From: Rhodoferax ferrireducens
GTDB taxonomy: Bacteria > Pseudomonadota > Gammaproteobacteria > Burkholderiales > Burkholderiaceae_C
Assembly (NCBI GenBank): GCA_002083775.1
Contig: MTEI01000001.1
Coordinates: 124,001-188,000 of the forward strand
Length of the DNA stretch: 64,000 bases
Direction: 5' to 3'
Below the pieces are notes generated by a model, which searched no databases, was not told where the DNA came from, and was given only the letters and a program-made list of their open reading frames with translations. Position numbers and translations under genes: made by a program. Below, piece by piece: positions 49,988-62,454 of the stretch; the first letter of the stretch is position 1, and each line of letters starts with the position of its first letter.

Positions 49988-50700
49988 CGGCCTTGTTTGC
50001 CTTGAGGGGTGTCGGCGTGCGCTTTGGCGGTGAGCGTGGTGTGCAGGCGCTTAGCTGTGTGACGTTGACCATCCAGCCCGGCGAACGCGTGGCACTGGTA
50101 GGCGCCAACGGCTGTGGCAAAAGCACGCTGCTGCGCGTGTTGCATGGTCTGGTGTCGCCGAGCCAGGGGCAACGGCAGAGCCCGCCACCCAGCAGCCAGG
50201 CGATGTTGTTCCAGAAGCCTTACCTGATGCGCCTGTCAGTTCAAGCCAATGTGGCGCTGGGTTTGTGGCTGCGCGGTACACCCTGGGCGCAGGCTAAAGC
50301 GCAGGCGCTGCAGGCACTGGCGCGGGTGGGCATGACGGCGCTGGCTGCGCGCGCCGCGCGCACGCTCTCCGGCGGGCAGCAGCAGCGCCTGGCCATGGCG
50401 CGCGCCTGGGCGCTGGCGCCGCAGGTGTTGCTGCTGGACGAACCCACCGCCAGTCTGGACCCGCACGCCAAGCGTGAGGTGGAGGCGTTGATGCACGAAT
50501 TTGCCCAGCACAGCCCGGCTGTGACGCTGGTTTTTGCCAGCCACAACCTCGGCCAAGTCAAGCGCCTGGCCAGCCGGGTGATCTATCTGGAAGGCGGCCG
50601 GGTGCTGGCCGATTTGCCGGTGAACGAGTTTTTTGGCGGGAACGTGCTGCAAGTGCAGTACCCCGAAGCCCATTTTTTTGTCAAAGGAGAAACCCTGTGA
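49984..50700 (+). CDS. tupC: Tungstate ABC transporter ATP-binding protein
   Basis: 238 residues from GTG 49984, overlapping the tupB stop. Motifs: VALVGANGCGKSTLLRVLHGLV (Walker A), AMLFQKPYLMRLSV (Q loop), TLSGGQQQRLAMARAWAL (signature), LLLDEPTASLDP (Walker B) and FASHN (switch His). Short length and pairing with TupB/TupA give the tungstate assignment. Its stop overlaps the GTG of tupA. Confidence 0.9.
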   Translation: MTALFALRGVGVRFGGERGVQALSCVTLTIQPGERVALVGANGCGKSTLLRVLHGLVSPSQGQRQSPPPSSQAMLFQKPYLMRLSVQANVALGLWLRGTPWAQAKAQALQALARVGMTALAARAARTLSGGQQQRLAMARAWALAPQVLLLDEPTASLDPHAKREVEALMHEFAQHSPAVTLVFASHNLGQVKRLASRVIYLEGGRVLADLPVNEFFGGNVLQVQYPEAHFFVKGETL

Positions 50701-51554
50701 AAACCATGCCATCTGTTCAATCTTATAAGCTTTTTAGACCTCTAGCCCTTATCAATAAAGGGCTAGTAGCTACGTTAATAGTAGCATCTGCGAGCTGGGC
50801 AACCGCTGTGCAGGCGCAGTCGATTGTGGTGGCCTCCACCACTTCTACCGAGCAGTCGGGGTTGTTTGGCTTTCTGTTGCCCGAGTTCAAGAAGGCCAGC
50901 GGCATCGACGTGAAAGTGGTGGCGGTGGGCACCGGCCAGGCCATCGACATGGGCCGCCGGGGTGATGCGGACGTGTTGTTTGTGCATGACCGCGTGGCCG
51001 AAGACAAGGTGGTGGCGGAAGGCTTTGCAGTCAAGCGTTTTGACGTGATGTACAACGATTTTGTGCTGATTGGCCCGAAAGCCGACCCGGCCAAGACAAA
51101 AGGCAACGACATTGTGGAAGCCCTCAAGAAGGTGGCGGGCAGCAACGCCGCCTTCATCTCGCGCGGTGACAAGAGCGGCACCCATGCCGCCGAACTGCGT
51201 TACTGGAAAGATGCCGGTCTGACCGACCAGATGGGCACTGGTTACAAAGCCTGCGGCTGCGGCATGGGCCCGGCGCTGAACATGGCTGCCAGCACCGGCG
51301 CTTATGTGCTGGCCGACCGCGGCACCTGGCTCAACTTCAAAAACCGCGCTGACTTGGCGATTCTGGTGGAAGGCGACAAACGCCTGTTCAATCAGTATGG
51401 CGTGATGCTGGTCAACCCGGCCAAACACCCGCATGTGAAGGTCGCAGACGGTCAGAAATTTGTCGACTGGCTGGTCTCCCCCAGTGGCCAGGGCGTGATT
51501 GCGGGATACAAAATCGGCGGTGAACAGCTGTTTTTCCCCAACGCCGCGCCGTAA
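50697..51554 (+). CDS. tupA: Tungstate-binding periplasmic protein; signal peptide encoded by a palindromic repeat
   Basis: 285 residues from GTG 50697 (AAAGGAG 7 bases upstream), or ATG 50706. The mature part starts SIVVASTTSTEQSGLFGFLLPEFKKASGIDVKVVAVGTGQAID and shows SRGDKSGTHAAELRYWKDAG and GYKACGCGMGPALNMA, the TupA anion site residues (TTST and SRGD.SGTH). TupA proteins bind tungstate with very high affinity for tungsten enzymes. The N-terminal signal region FRPLALINKGLVATLIVAS is encoded by a type A palindrome (50738-50773) that fills the n-to-h region, so the repeat forms the core of the export signal. Expression is coupled to tupC. Confidence 0.9.
   Translation: MKTMPSVQSYKLFRPLALINKGLVATLIVASASWATAVQAQSIVVASTTSTEQSGLFGFLLPEFKKASGIDVKVVAVGTGQAIDMGRRGDADVLFVHDRVAEDKVVAEGFAVKRFDVMYNDFVLIGPKADPAKTKGNDIVEALKKVAGSNAAFISRGDKSGTHAAELRYWKDAGLTDQMGTGYKACGCGMGPALNMAASTGAYVLADRGTWLNFKNRADLAILVEGDKRLFNQYGVMLVNPAKHPHVKVADGQKFVDWLVSPSGQGVIAGYKIGGEQLFFPNAAP
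50738..50773. repeat. Type A palindromic repeat inside the tupA signal peptide
   Basis: ACCTCTAGCCCTTATCAATAAAGGGCTAGTAGCTAC, with CTAGCCCTT/AAGGGCTAG intact. In frame: PLALINKGLVAT. A start codon and ribosome site lie before it and the cleavage site after it (AVQAQ). Confidence 0.93.
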
Positions 51555-51592
51555 ACCGGCTGGGGTGGCTGCGATGGTGCTAAATTGCAGCC

Positions 51593-52281
51593 ATGAACCC
51601 TCTACGATGGCTCTCCCAGGTTTGTTCTGTCACATTGTTCAGCCTTGGGCTCGCTGTGGCGGGGGAACTGGCCAGCCCCGCCAGCGCCACGCCGAAGCGC
51701 CCACCCGCGGCGCCAAAATTTGTTGAAGCGCCGGGCACCCCGAGCCTGTTGGCGGCGTTGCGTAGCGGTGGTTTTGTGCTGTACATGCGCCACGGCACCA
51801 CCGACAACCGCCGCCCGGACCGATTCCCCCGCGTTGACCTGAACGACTGCGCCACCCAGCGCCCCCTCACCGAAGAAGGTCGGCAACTTTCTGCGCGCGT
51901 GGGTGAGGCCATCCGCGCCGCGCAGATCCCGATTGCCGACATCTTCATCAGCCCGCTGTGCCGGGTCAAGGACACCACGGCGGCAGCTTTTCCGCAGCGT
52001 GAAGCCACGCTGGACATGAACCTGATGTACACCGCCAACCTGACCACGTCGCAAAAGGCACCCATCCTGGCGCGGACCCGGTTTCTGTTGTCGGAGCCAG
52101 TGACGCCCGGGGGGAATCGTCTGCTGGTGGCGCATGGCCCCAATCTGATGGACCTGATGGGTTACTTCCCGAAAGAAGGCACCGTGGTGGTGTTTGTTCC
52201 GCGTGGGCAAGGCCGCTTTGACTACGTGGCCAGCTTCGCGCCCAGTGGGTGGCCGCAACTGTTGCCAGCGGATACGTTGAA

Positions 52282-52285
<4 letters not shown>
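51593..52285 (+). CDS. Exported histidine-phosphatase superfamily protein
   Basis: 230 residues. Signal peptide [32 protein letters not shown]. The phosphatase core has [11 protein letters not shown] (RHG motif with catalytic His), [15 protein letters not shown] (second Arg) and [16 protein letters not shown] (distal His). It acts outside the cytoplasm, so it cannot act on cytoplasmic Hpt domains like SixA. Its stop overlaps the ATG of the large hybrid kinase gene (ATGA), so it is the first gene of a signalling operon. A second homologue of the same general kind lies just past the operon (58815-59480). The substrate is not known. Confidence 0.83.
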
Positions 52286-57296
<5,011 letters not shown>

Positions 57297-57300
<4 letters not shown>

Positions 57301-58451
57301 ATTCCCCGGACATCAGCGCTCCCGCCAAGGCCACCGTGCTGGTGGTGGATGACACGCCCGACAACCTGGCGCTGGTCAGCAGCCTGCTGCGTGATGATTA
57401 CATCGTGCGGGTGGCCAATAACGGTGAAAAGGCCCTGCGCATCGCCACCTCAGACCAGCCGCCAGACCTGATTTTGCTCGACATCATGATGCCCGGCATG
57501 GACGGCTACGAGGTTTGCCAGCGCCTCAAGGCCGACCCGAAGGCGCGTGACATCCGGGTGATTTTTCTCACCGCCCGGGCCGAGGTGGAAGACGAACGCA
57601 AAGGTTTCCAGATGGGCGCGGTGGATTACATCACCAAGCCGATCAGCCCACCCATCTTGCAAGAGCGCGTCAAGATTCACTTGGCGCTGAAAGCCTCGGC
57701 CGACTTTTTGCGCGACAAGAACGACTACCTGGAGCAGGAGGTGGCCCGTCGCACCCAAGAGGTGATGGCCATTCAGGATGTGACCATTCTGGCCATGACG
57801 TCCCTGGCCGAAACCCGCGACAGCGACACCGGTAACCACATCCGGCGCACTCAGTATTACGTGAAGGCGCTGGCGCAGCAGTTGCACGCGCACCCGCGCT
57901 TTGCGGCTTACCTGACCGATGCCAACATCACCATGCTGTTCAAGTCGGCCCCGCTGCACGACATTGGCAAGGTGGGCATTCCGGACCGCATTCTGCTCAA
58001 GCCCGGGCGCTTTGAGCCGTATGAGTTCGAGATCATGAAGCGCCACACCACGCTGGGCTTTGATGCCATCGAACATGCTGAGAAGGCGCTGGGCATTGAC
58101 GTGGGTTTTCTGCGCACCGCCAAAGACATTGCGCTGTCGCACCAGGAAAAGTGGGACGGCAGCGGTTACCCGCAGGGGCTGGCGGGTGAAGCGATACCGA
58201 TCAGTGCGCGGCTGATGGCGCTGGCTGATGTGTACGACGCACTGATCAGCCGCCGCGTTTACAAGGAAAGCATGTCGCACGAACAGGCGGTGGCGATCAT
58301 TGTGGCCGGGCGAGGCAAGCACTTTGACCCCGATATCGTTGACGCTTTTCTGTCTATTCAAGACGAGCTCAAGGCGATTGCTGCGCGCTTTGCGGACTCT
58401 GATCTGGATATGAAGAAGAAGGCGGAAACGCTGGCGCTGTTGAAGGGTTAG
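57297..58451 (+). CDS. REC-HD-GYP response regulator (predicted c-di-GMP phosphodiesterase)
   Basis: 384 residues from ATG 57297, overlapping the kinase stop (ATGA). The receiver domain has [34 protein letters not shown] (phospho-Asp) and [12 protein letters not shown]. The HD-GYP domain has [37 protein letters not shown] (HD, about residue 220), [36 protein letters not shown] (GYP, about 288) and [19 protein letters not shown]. The catalytic and metal residues are all visible. It should hydrolyse c-di-GMP when phosphorylated by the Hpt of the preceding kinase. This opposes the GGDEF enzymes in the window, with Orn able to finish pGpG. Confidence 0.93.
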
Positions 58452-58814
58452 ACGGGGCTGCCGTTGCCTTGATGATGGTTTTGCTGCTTATGGGTTGACT
58501 TGAAAAGGCTTTCATGTCCCGAGGGTGATCAGAGTCCGCAACTGTCAGTAGTTTTGCGTGAGATGACAATTTGTAGCGCTTGCGCCTTGGGTTTTGACCC
58601 GCAGCGCGCGTCGGGTGCCTGACTCCGCGAATGTCCCCCGGCCCTTCGGGCCTCCTCCTTTATTTCGCTACGTCAGACACCCAACGCACACCGCTGGACG
58701 TTGGGAGGGTTCGTTCATCAGCTTATGTTTCACTGGATGACCTTTATGGACTTTGACCAGCTGTCGGATATGGAGCAAATTTCACGTTAACGTGAATCCA
58801 TTCAGGAGCCTTTT
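58452..58814. other. Intergenic region with nested inverted repeats
   Basis: 363 bases without a supported gene. GGGTGCCTGAC (58613) and GTCAGACACCC (58672) flank a region with hairpin GGCCCTTCGGGCC (58640-58652). A second hairpin, CCCAACG...CGTTGGG, covers 58680-58705. A 21-codon ORF starting at 58724 (MFHWMTFMDFDQLSDME) is too short to claim. The nested structure looks like a mobile palindrome or its remnant. Confidence 0.65.
58781..58796. promoter_or_regulatory. 16-bp perfect palindrome upstream of the second histidine phosphatase gene
   Basis: TTCACGTTAACGTGAA, ending 18 bases before the start codon and just before the ribosome site (CAGGAG). Palindromes of the form ACGTTAACGT are known sites for MerR-type regulators such as LiuR in proteobacteria, so an operator is likely. 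The regulator is not identified. Confidence 0.6.
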
Positions 58815-59480
58815 ATGCAGCCCACCCAATCAATGACCCCTGGCCTGCCTTCTCGCCGCTGTTTTTTGCTGGCTGGTGCGGCGGCAATTGGGGTGTTGCC
58901 CGCGTCGGGGGTGATGGCGGTCACCGAGGCAACTGACGCAGCTCGCGTGGCAAGTACATCGCCTGAGTTGGACGAAGCATTGCGTCGCCTGCGTCAGGGT
59001 GGCGTGGTGGTGATGTTTCGGCATGCTTTGGCACCCGGCACTTTTGACCCGCCAGAGTTCAAGTTGGGCGACTGCCGCACGCAGCGTAACCTGAGTGAGG
59101 CGGGGCGGTTGCAGGCGCAGAGAATTGGTCGCTGGTTTGCCCGCCACGGGCTCAAGCCTGAATCGGTGCGCGCCAGCCCGTGGTGCCGGTGTCTGGACAC
59201 TGCCACGTTGGCTTTTGGTGCGGCGCAACCTTGGGATGCTTTGGTGTCGCCGGTGGGTAGCGCACCGGTGCAGCGACAAGCGCGTATTCAAGCTCTGCAG
59301 TCTGCTGTGCGTGATGCCACGGCACGGCCTGGTTTTCAGGTATGGGTGACGCATGATTTTGTGGTGTCGGACTTGACTGGGTCCAACGCGCAGTCTGGCG
59401 AGGGGTTGGTGCTGCAAGCCAATGCGGCGGGAGACGTGTTGATTGTGGCCCGGCTCAGCGGTTTGGCTGATGCTGTTTAG
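58815..59480 (+). CDS. Exported histidine-phosphatase superfamily protein, Tat-type signal
   Basis: 221 residues with a twin-arginine-like start: LPSRRCFLLAGAAAIGVLPASGVMA. The core shows VVMFRHALAPGTFDPPEF (RH motif, with Ala in place of the usual Gly), RNLSEAGRLQAQRIGRWFARHGL, VRASPWCRCLDTATLAFG (distal Arg region) and VWVTHDFVVSDLTG (distal His). It is the same broad family as the protein at 51593 but not a close copy. It is transcribed in the same direction as the kinase operon but after a 363-base gap with its own promoter region and palindrome. Substrate unknown. Confidence 0.82.
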   Translation: MQPTQSMTPGLPSRRCFLLAGAAAIGVLPASGVMAVTEATDAARVASTSPELDEALRRLRQGGVVVMFRHALAPGTFDPPEFKLGDCRTQRNLSEAGRLQAQRIGRWFARHGLKPESVRASPWCRCLDTATLAFGAAQPWDALVSPVGSAPVQRQARIQALQSAVRDATARPGFQVWVTHDFVVSDLTGSNAQSGEGLVLQANAAGDVLIVARLSGLADAV

Positions 59481-59490
59481 TAGTAAAAAG

Positions 59491-59527
59491 TGCCTCCAGC
59501 CCTTTTTCCATAAGGGCTATTAGCTAT
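59491..59527. repeat. Type A palindromic repeat (intergenic)
   Basis: TGCCTCCAGCCCTTTTTCCATAAGGGCTATTAGCTAT. It lies between the convergent second phosphatase gene and azlD and fills most of the gap. Confidence 0.88.
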
Positions 59528-59540
59528 CAAATATGGTAAA

Positions 59541-59870
59541 TCAAAGCCAAGTTGTGTTGCGCAGCAGCACGTACAAAGCGGTGGCCAGCAGGATGCTCAG
59601 CAGGGCGTGGCGCTTCCACCATTGCAGGCCCAGTGCCACGGCCACTGCCGCCAGTTCTGCCCACGGTCCGTGGGGGTTGTCGCGGGCATTGCCGACCAAC
59701 GTGTGCACCAGCAGCAGGGTCATGATGGCCAGTGGCAAAAAGCGGCCGAGTTGCTGCACCATCGGGTGCTTCTGCAAAAATTTGGCTGCCAGAAAGGGCA
59801 TGGCGCGCAGACCAAAGGTGACCCCGGCCATGGCGGCCAGCACGCCCAGCGCGTAGGTGGTGTCGATCAT
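59541..59870 (-). CDS. azlD: Branched-chain amino acid exporter, small subunit (AzlD family)
   Basis: 109 residues. Four hydrophobic segments with the AzlD pattern: TTYALGVLAAMAGVTFGLRAMPFLAAKFL, FLPLAIMTLLLVHTLVG, AAVAVALGLQWW and LLSILLATALYVLLR. It starts at ATG 59870, which overlaps the azlC stop (ATGA). With AzlC it should export branched-chain amino acids or analogues. The longer ORF in the track is an out-of-frame extension. Confidence 0.88.
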   Translation of the reverse strand: MIDTTYALGVLAAMAGVTFGLRAMPFLAAKFLQKHPMVQQLGRFLPLAIMTLLLVHTLVGNARDNPHGPWAELAAVAVALGLQWWKRHALLSILLATALYVLLRNTTWL

Positions 59871-60586
59871 GTGGCCTCCTGCTCCGCCGTCTTGGACGGC
59901 GAACGCTTGGGCAACACCAGCCCGGCCAGCACGCTCAGGGTGATGCTGATCAGCAGTGCCTGCTGCGGCATCAGCGCTTGCGCCAGCGCGTAGCTGCCCA
60001 GCGCCACCCACAGCGGCAAAGAGGTGTTGGCGCTGCGCCACTGCTCTACGGCCAGCACCGCAAACAACGCGGCCAGAGCAAAGTCCAGCCCCACAAGCGG
60101 CACCTGGGCTTGGGTGCCAATCAGTGCGCCGAGCAGCGTGCCCAGCACCCACCAGCCCTGATTGAGCAGGGCCACCGCCACCATCTGGCGCGTGGTGGTG
60201 CCAGCGGGCAAAGTGGTTAGCACCGAATAGGTTTCATCGGTCAGCGCAAACACCAGATACCAGCGCGCCCACGGTTGGTGCGGTAGTTTGTCGAGCAAAG
60301 ACAAGCCGTAAAAAATGTGCCGCAGGTTCACCACCAACGTGGCCAGCGCGATGGCTGCCACCGGTAGCCCGGCAGCCAACATGGGCACCATCATGAACTG
60401 CGCCGCCCCGGCAAACACCAGTACGCTGGCGACCACGGCCAGCCACCAGACAGCGCCTGCCTGCACAAACAAAAAGCCAAATACCATGCCCAGCGGCACG
60501 TAGCCCATGGCCACCGGGATGGAGAGGCTCAAGACAGAGGTCGGTGGTGCTGGGGTTTCGGGCAAGGCAGAGGGGAGAGACGACAT
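59867..60586 (-). CDS. azlC: Branched-chain amino acid exporter, large subunit (AzlC family)
   Basis: 239 residues, about seven transmembrane helices. It shows SIPVAMGYVPLGMVFGFLFVQAG, AGAAQFMMVPMLAAGLPVAAIALATLVVNLRHIFYGLSLL, LTDETYSVLT and LGTLLGALIGTQAQVPLVGLDFALAALFAVLAVEQW, the AzlC pattern. Its stop overlaps azlD. Both genes point away from elbB. With the bkd operon this gives the window both catabolic and export functions for branched-chain amino acids, but not adjacent. Confidence 0.9.
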   Translation of the reverse strand: MSSLPSALPETPAPPTSVLSLSIPVAMGYVPLGMVFGFLFVQAGAVWWLAVVASVLVFAGAAQFMMVPMLAAGLPVAAIALATLVVNLRHIFYGLSLLDKLPHQPWARWYLVFALTDETYSVLTTLPAGTTTRQMVAVALLNQGWWVLGTLLGALIGTQAQVPLVGLDFALAALFAVLAVEQWRSANTSLPLWVALGSYALAQALMPQQALLISITLSVLAGLVLPKRSPSKTAEQEAT

Positions 60587-60719
60587 GAAGCGCAGTCAGC
60601 GGCAAGACGGGTGCCGGGCGGTAGTTTGGCGGACGATTATCGGCGACATCATGGCCGCTGCAGGGCTGGCGCGGGTGGGGCTGTGCTGGTAAATTGGCAG
60701 TTTTCTCAAGGAGGCCTTT

Positions 60720-61400
60720 ATGCGTTCATCCCCCAAAGTGGCTGTGTTGCTCTCAGGCTGTGGTTACCTCGACGGTGCCGAGGTGCGTGAATCGGTGCTG
60801 ACTCTGCTGGCGCTGGACCAGCAGGGTGCCACGTTTCAGTGCATTGCGCCCAACGCGCCACAGTTTCATGTGGTCAACCATGCCACCGGCGAGCCGGTAG
60901 CCGGTGCACAGCGCAATATGCTGGAGGAAGCCAGCCGCATTTCACGCATGGGCCTGTGCCTGGACCTGGCGCATGCCCAAGTGGCAGACTTTGATGCGCT
61001 GGTGATGCCCGGTGGCTACGGTGTGGCCAAAAACCATTGCAGCTTTGCCTTTGACGGCCCACAAGCGCACGTGCGCCCGGATGTGGCGGCTTTTGTGGCT
61101 GGCTTTTTTGCGGCGGGCAAGCCGGTGGGCGCGATCTGTATTGCCCCGGCACTGGTGGCGCTGGCGCTGCATCACCAGGGTGACAGTGCGGCCATGACCT
61201 TGGGCAACGATGTGGGGGTGGCGCAGGCGATTGAATCGCTGGGCCAGCAGCACCAAGCCACCCCCAGCCCGCGCGACATCGTCATTGACGAAGCGCACAA
61301 ACTCGTCACCACCCCAGCCTACATGTTTGACGACGCGCGCCTGAGCGATGTGATGGCGGGCATTGAGCGCTGCGTGGCCGAGGTGCTGAAACGGGTGTGA
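60720..61400 (+). CDS. elbB: Isoprenoid biosynthesis-associated glyoxalase ElbB
   Basis: 226 residues with a strong AAGGAGG ribosome site. DJ-1/PfpI fold: KVAVLLSGCGYLDGAEVRESVLTLLALDQQGATFQCIAPN, DLAHAQVADFDALVMPGGYGVAKNHCSFAFDG and FFAAGKPVGAICIAPALVALAL (nucleophile Cys region). The length and GCGYLDGAEVRE start match ElbB, a glyoxalase that converts glyoxal to glycolate in vitro. It sits between azlC (divergent) and the MscS gene (convergent), so it forms a single-gene unit. Confidence 0.93.
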   Translation: MRSSPKVAVLLSGCGYLDGAEVRESVLTLLALDQQGATFQCIAPNAPQFHVVNHATGEPVAGAQRNMLEEASRISRMGLCLDLAHAQVADFDALVMPGGYGVAKNHCSFAFDGPQAHVRPDVAAFVAGFFAAGKPVGAICIAPALVALALHHQGDSAAMTLGNDVGVAQAIESLGQQHQATPSPRDIVIDEAHKLVTTPAYMFDDARLSDVMAGIERCVAEVLKRV

Positions 61401-61448
61401 GCTTGTGATTTGACCAGCCGGCCACCTGATGGTGCGTAGATCAAAGCC

Positions 61449-62264
61449 TCACACCGGGTAAACCTTTACCGGGCGGGTGGCCACCGGGAAGCCTGCGCCG
61501 CCCAGGGTGTCGGCAATCGTCTTGTTGGTGTCAAAGTAAACCTGCCAGTAATGCTGCGTGTGGCAAGACGGGCGCACCGCCAGCTTGGGGCCAAATTCGT
61601 TGAATTCCAGAATTTCCACATCAACCGCCGCAGCCTGGCTGATGTTGGGAACCTTCGCCACGGCGTCTTTCAGCAGGGTGATGGCTTTGTCCACATCGGC
61701 ACTGCCAGCCAACTGCGCCACCAGATCAACCCGCCGGTAGGCGTTGGACGAGAAGTTTTTGATGTCGCTGCCCATGATCTTGCCGTTGCCAACAATGGTC
61801 CGGACGTTGTCGGGCGTGGTCAAGGTGGTGCCGAACAGGCCCAGTTCCATGACGGAGCCCTCGGTGCCGCCAATCAGCACGTAATCACCCACCTGGTACG
61901 GGCGCAACACCAGCAGAAAAATGCCAGCTGCAAAGTTGCCCAGCAAGCCGCTCCAGGCCGCGCCAATGGCCACCCCCGCACCCGCCACCAACGCCGCAAA
62001 CGAGGTGGTTTCAACCCCGAAGTAGCCCAGAATCGCCACCACCAGAATGATGTTCAGCGCCACCGTGATGAAATTGACCAGGTAGCGCTGTACTGTGGGG
62101 TCCACCTGCTGGCGCGTCATGGCAGCACCCACCAGCCGGGTCACCATGCTGATCAACCAGCGGCCCACCACAAAGACCGCGATGGCGCCCAGCGCCTTCA
62201 GGCCAAAGGCCACCAGAATGGGCTGTGCCTGCGACATCCAGCCGCCAAGAGTGTTGGTATCCAT
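61449..62264 (-). CDS. MscS-family mechanosensitive channel
   Basis: 271 residues from ATG 62264 (GGAGCAGAGC before it). Three transmembrane helices: LVAFGLKALGAIAVFVVGRWLISM, FITVALNIILVVAILGYFGV, and the pore helix region TTSFAALVAGAGVAIGAAWSGLLGNFAAGIFLLVLRPYQVGDYVLI, with the Gly/Ala-rich TM3 of MscS. The beta domain follows (VGNGKIMGSDIKNFSSNAYRRVDL). Size matches the small MscS type (E. coli MscS 286). It releases solutes during hypo-osmotic shock. Confidence 0.93.
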   Translation of the reverse strand: MDTNTLGGWMSQAQPILVAFGLKALGAIAVFVVGRWLISMVTRLVGAAMTRQQVDPTVQRYLVNFITVALNIILVVAILGYFGVETTSFAALVAGAGVAIGAAWSGLLGNFAAGIFLLVLRPYQVGDYVLIGGTEGSVMELGLFGTTLTTPDNVRTIVGNGKIMGSDIKNFSSNAYRRVDLVAQLAGSADVDKAITLLKDAVAKVPNISQAAAVDVEILEFNEFGPKLAVRPSCHTQHYWQVYFDTNKTIADTLGGAGFPVATRPVKVYPV

Positions 62265-62454
62265 GCTCTGCTCCGATCTGTAGTTATGGCGGCCGTTGTT
62301 CGCCGCCAGTTGGGTTTGCCAAGCCAGGCTCGGGTGCTGTTGCCTCACCCCGCCGCAGAAATATTAGCAAAAGCGCTGGTCAAATGGATGTCATCAAGCG
62401 CTGCAAAGGCAGGTACGGGCGTGCATTCGTTCACGATTTACCGCAGCATCGCAG

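Noticed and set aside
58724-58789. 21-codon ORF MFHWMTFMDFDQLSDME
   Set aside because: Short, no ribosome binding site, and it ends inside the palindrome; no support for translation.
61425-61475. Apparent hairpin CCGGGTAAA/TTTACCGGG at the end of the MscS gene
   Set aside because: It lies within the last MscS codons and lacks a T run, so a terminator call is not justified.
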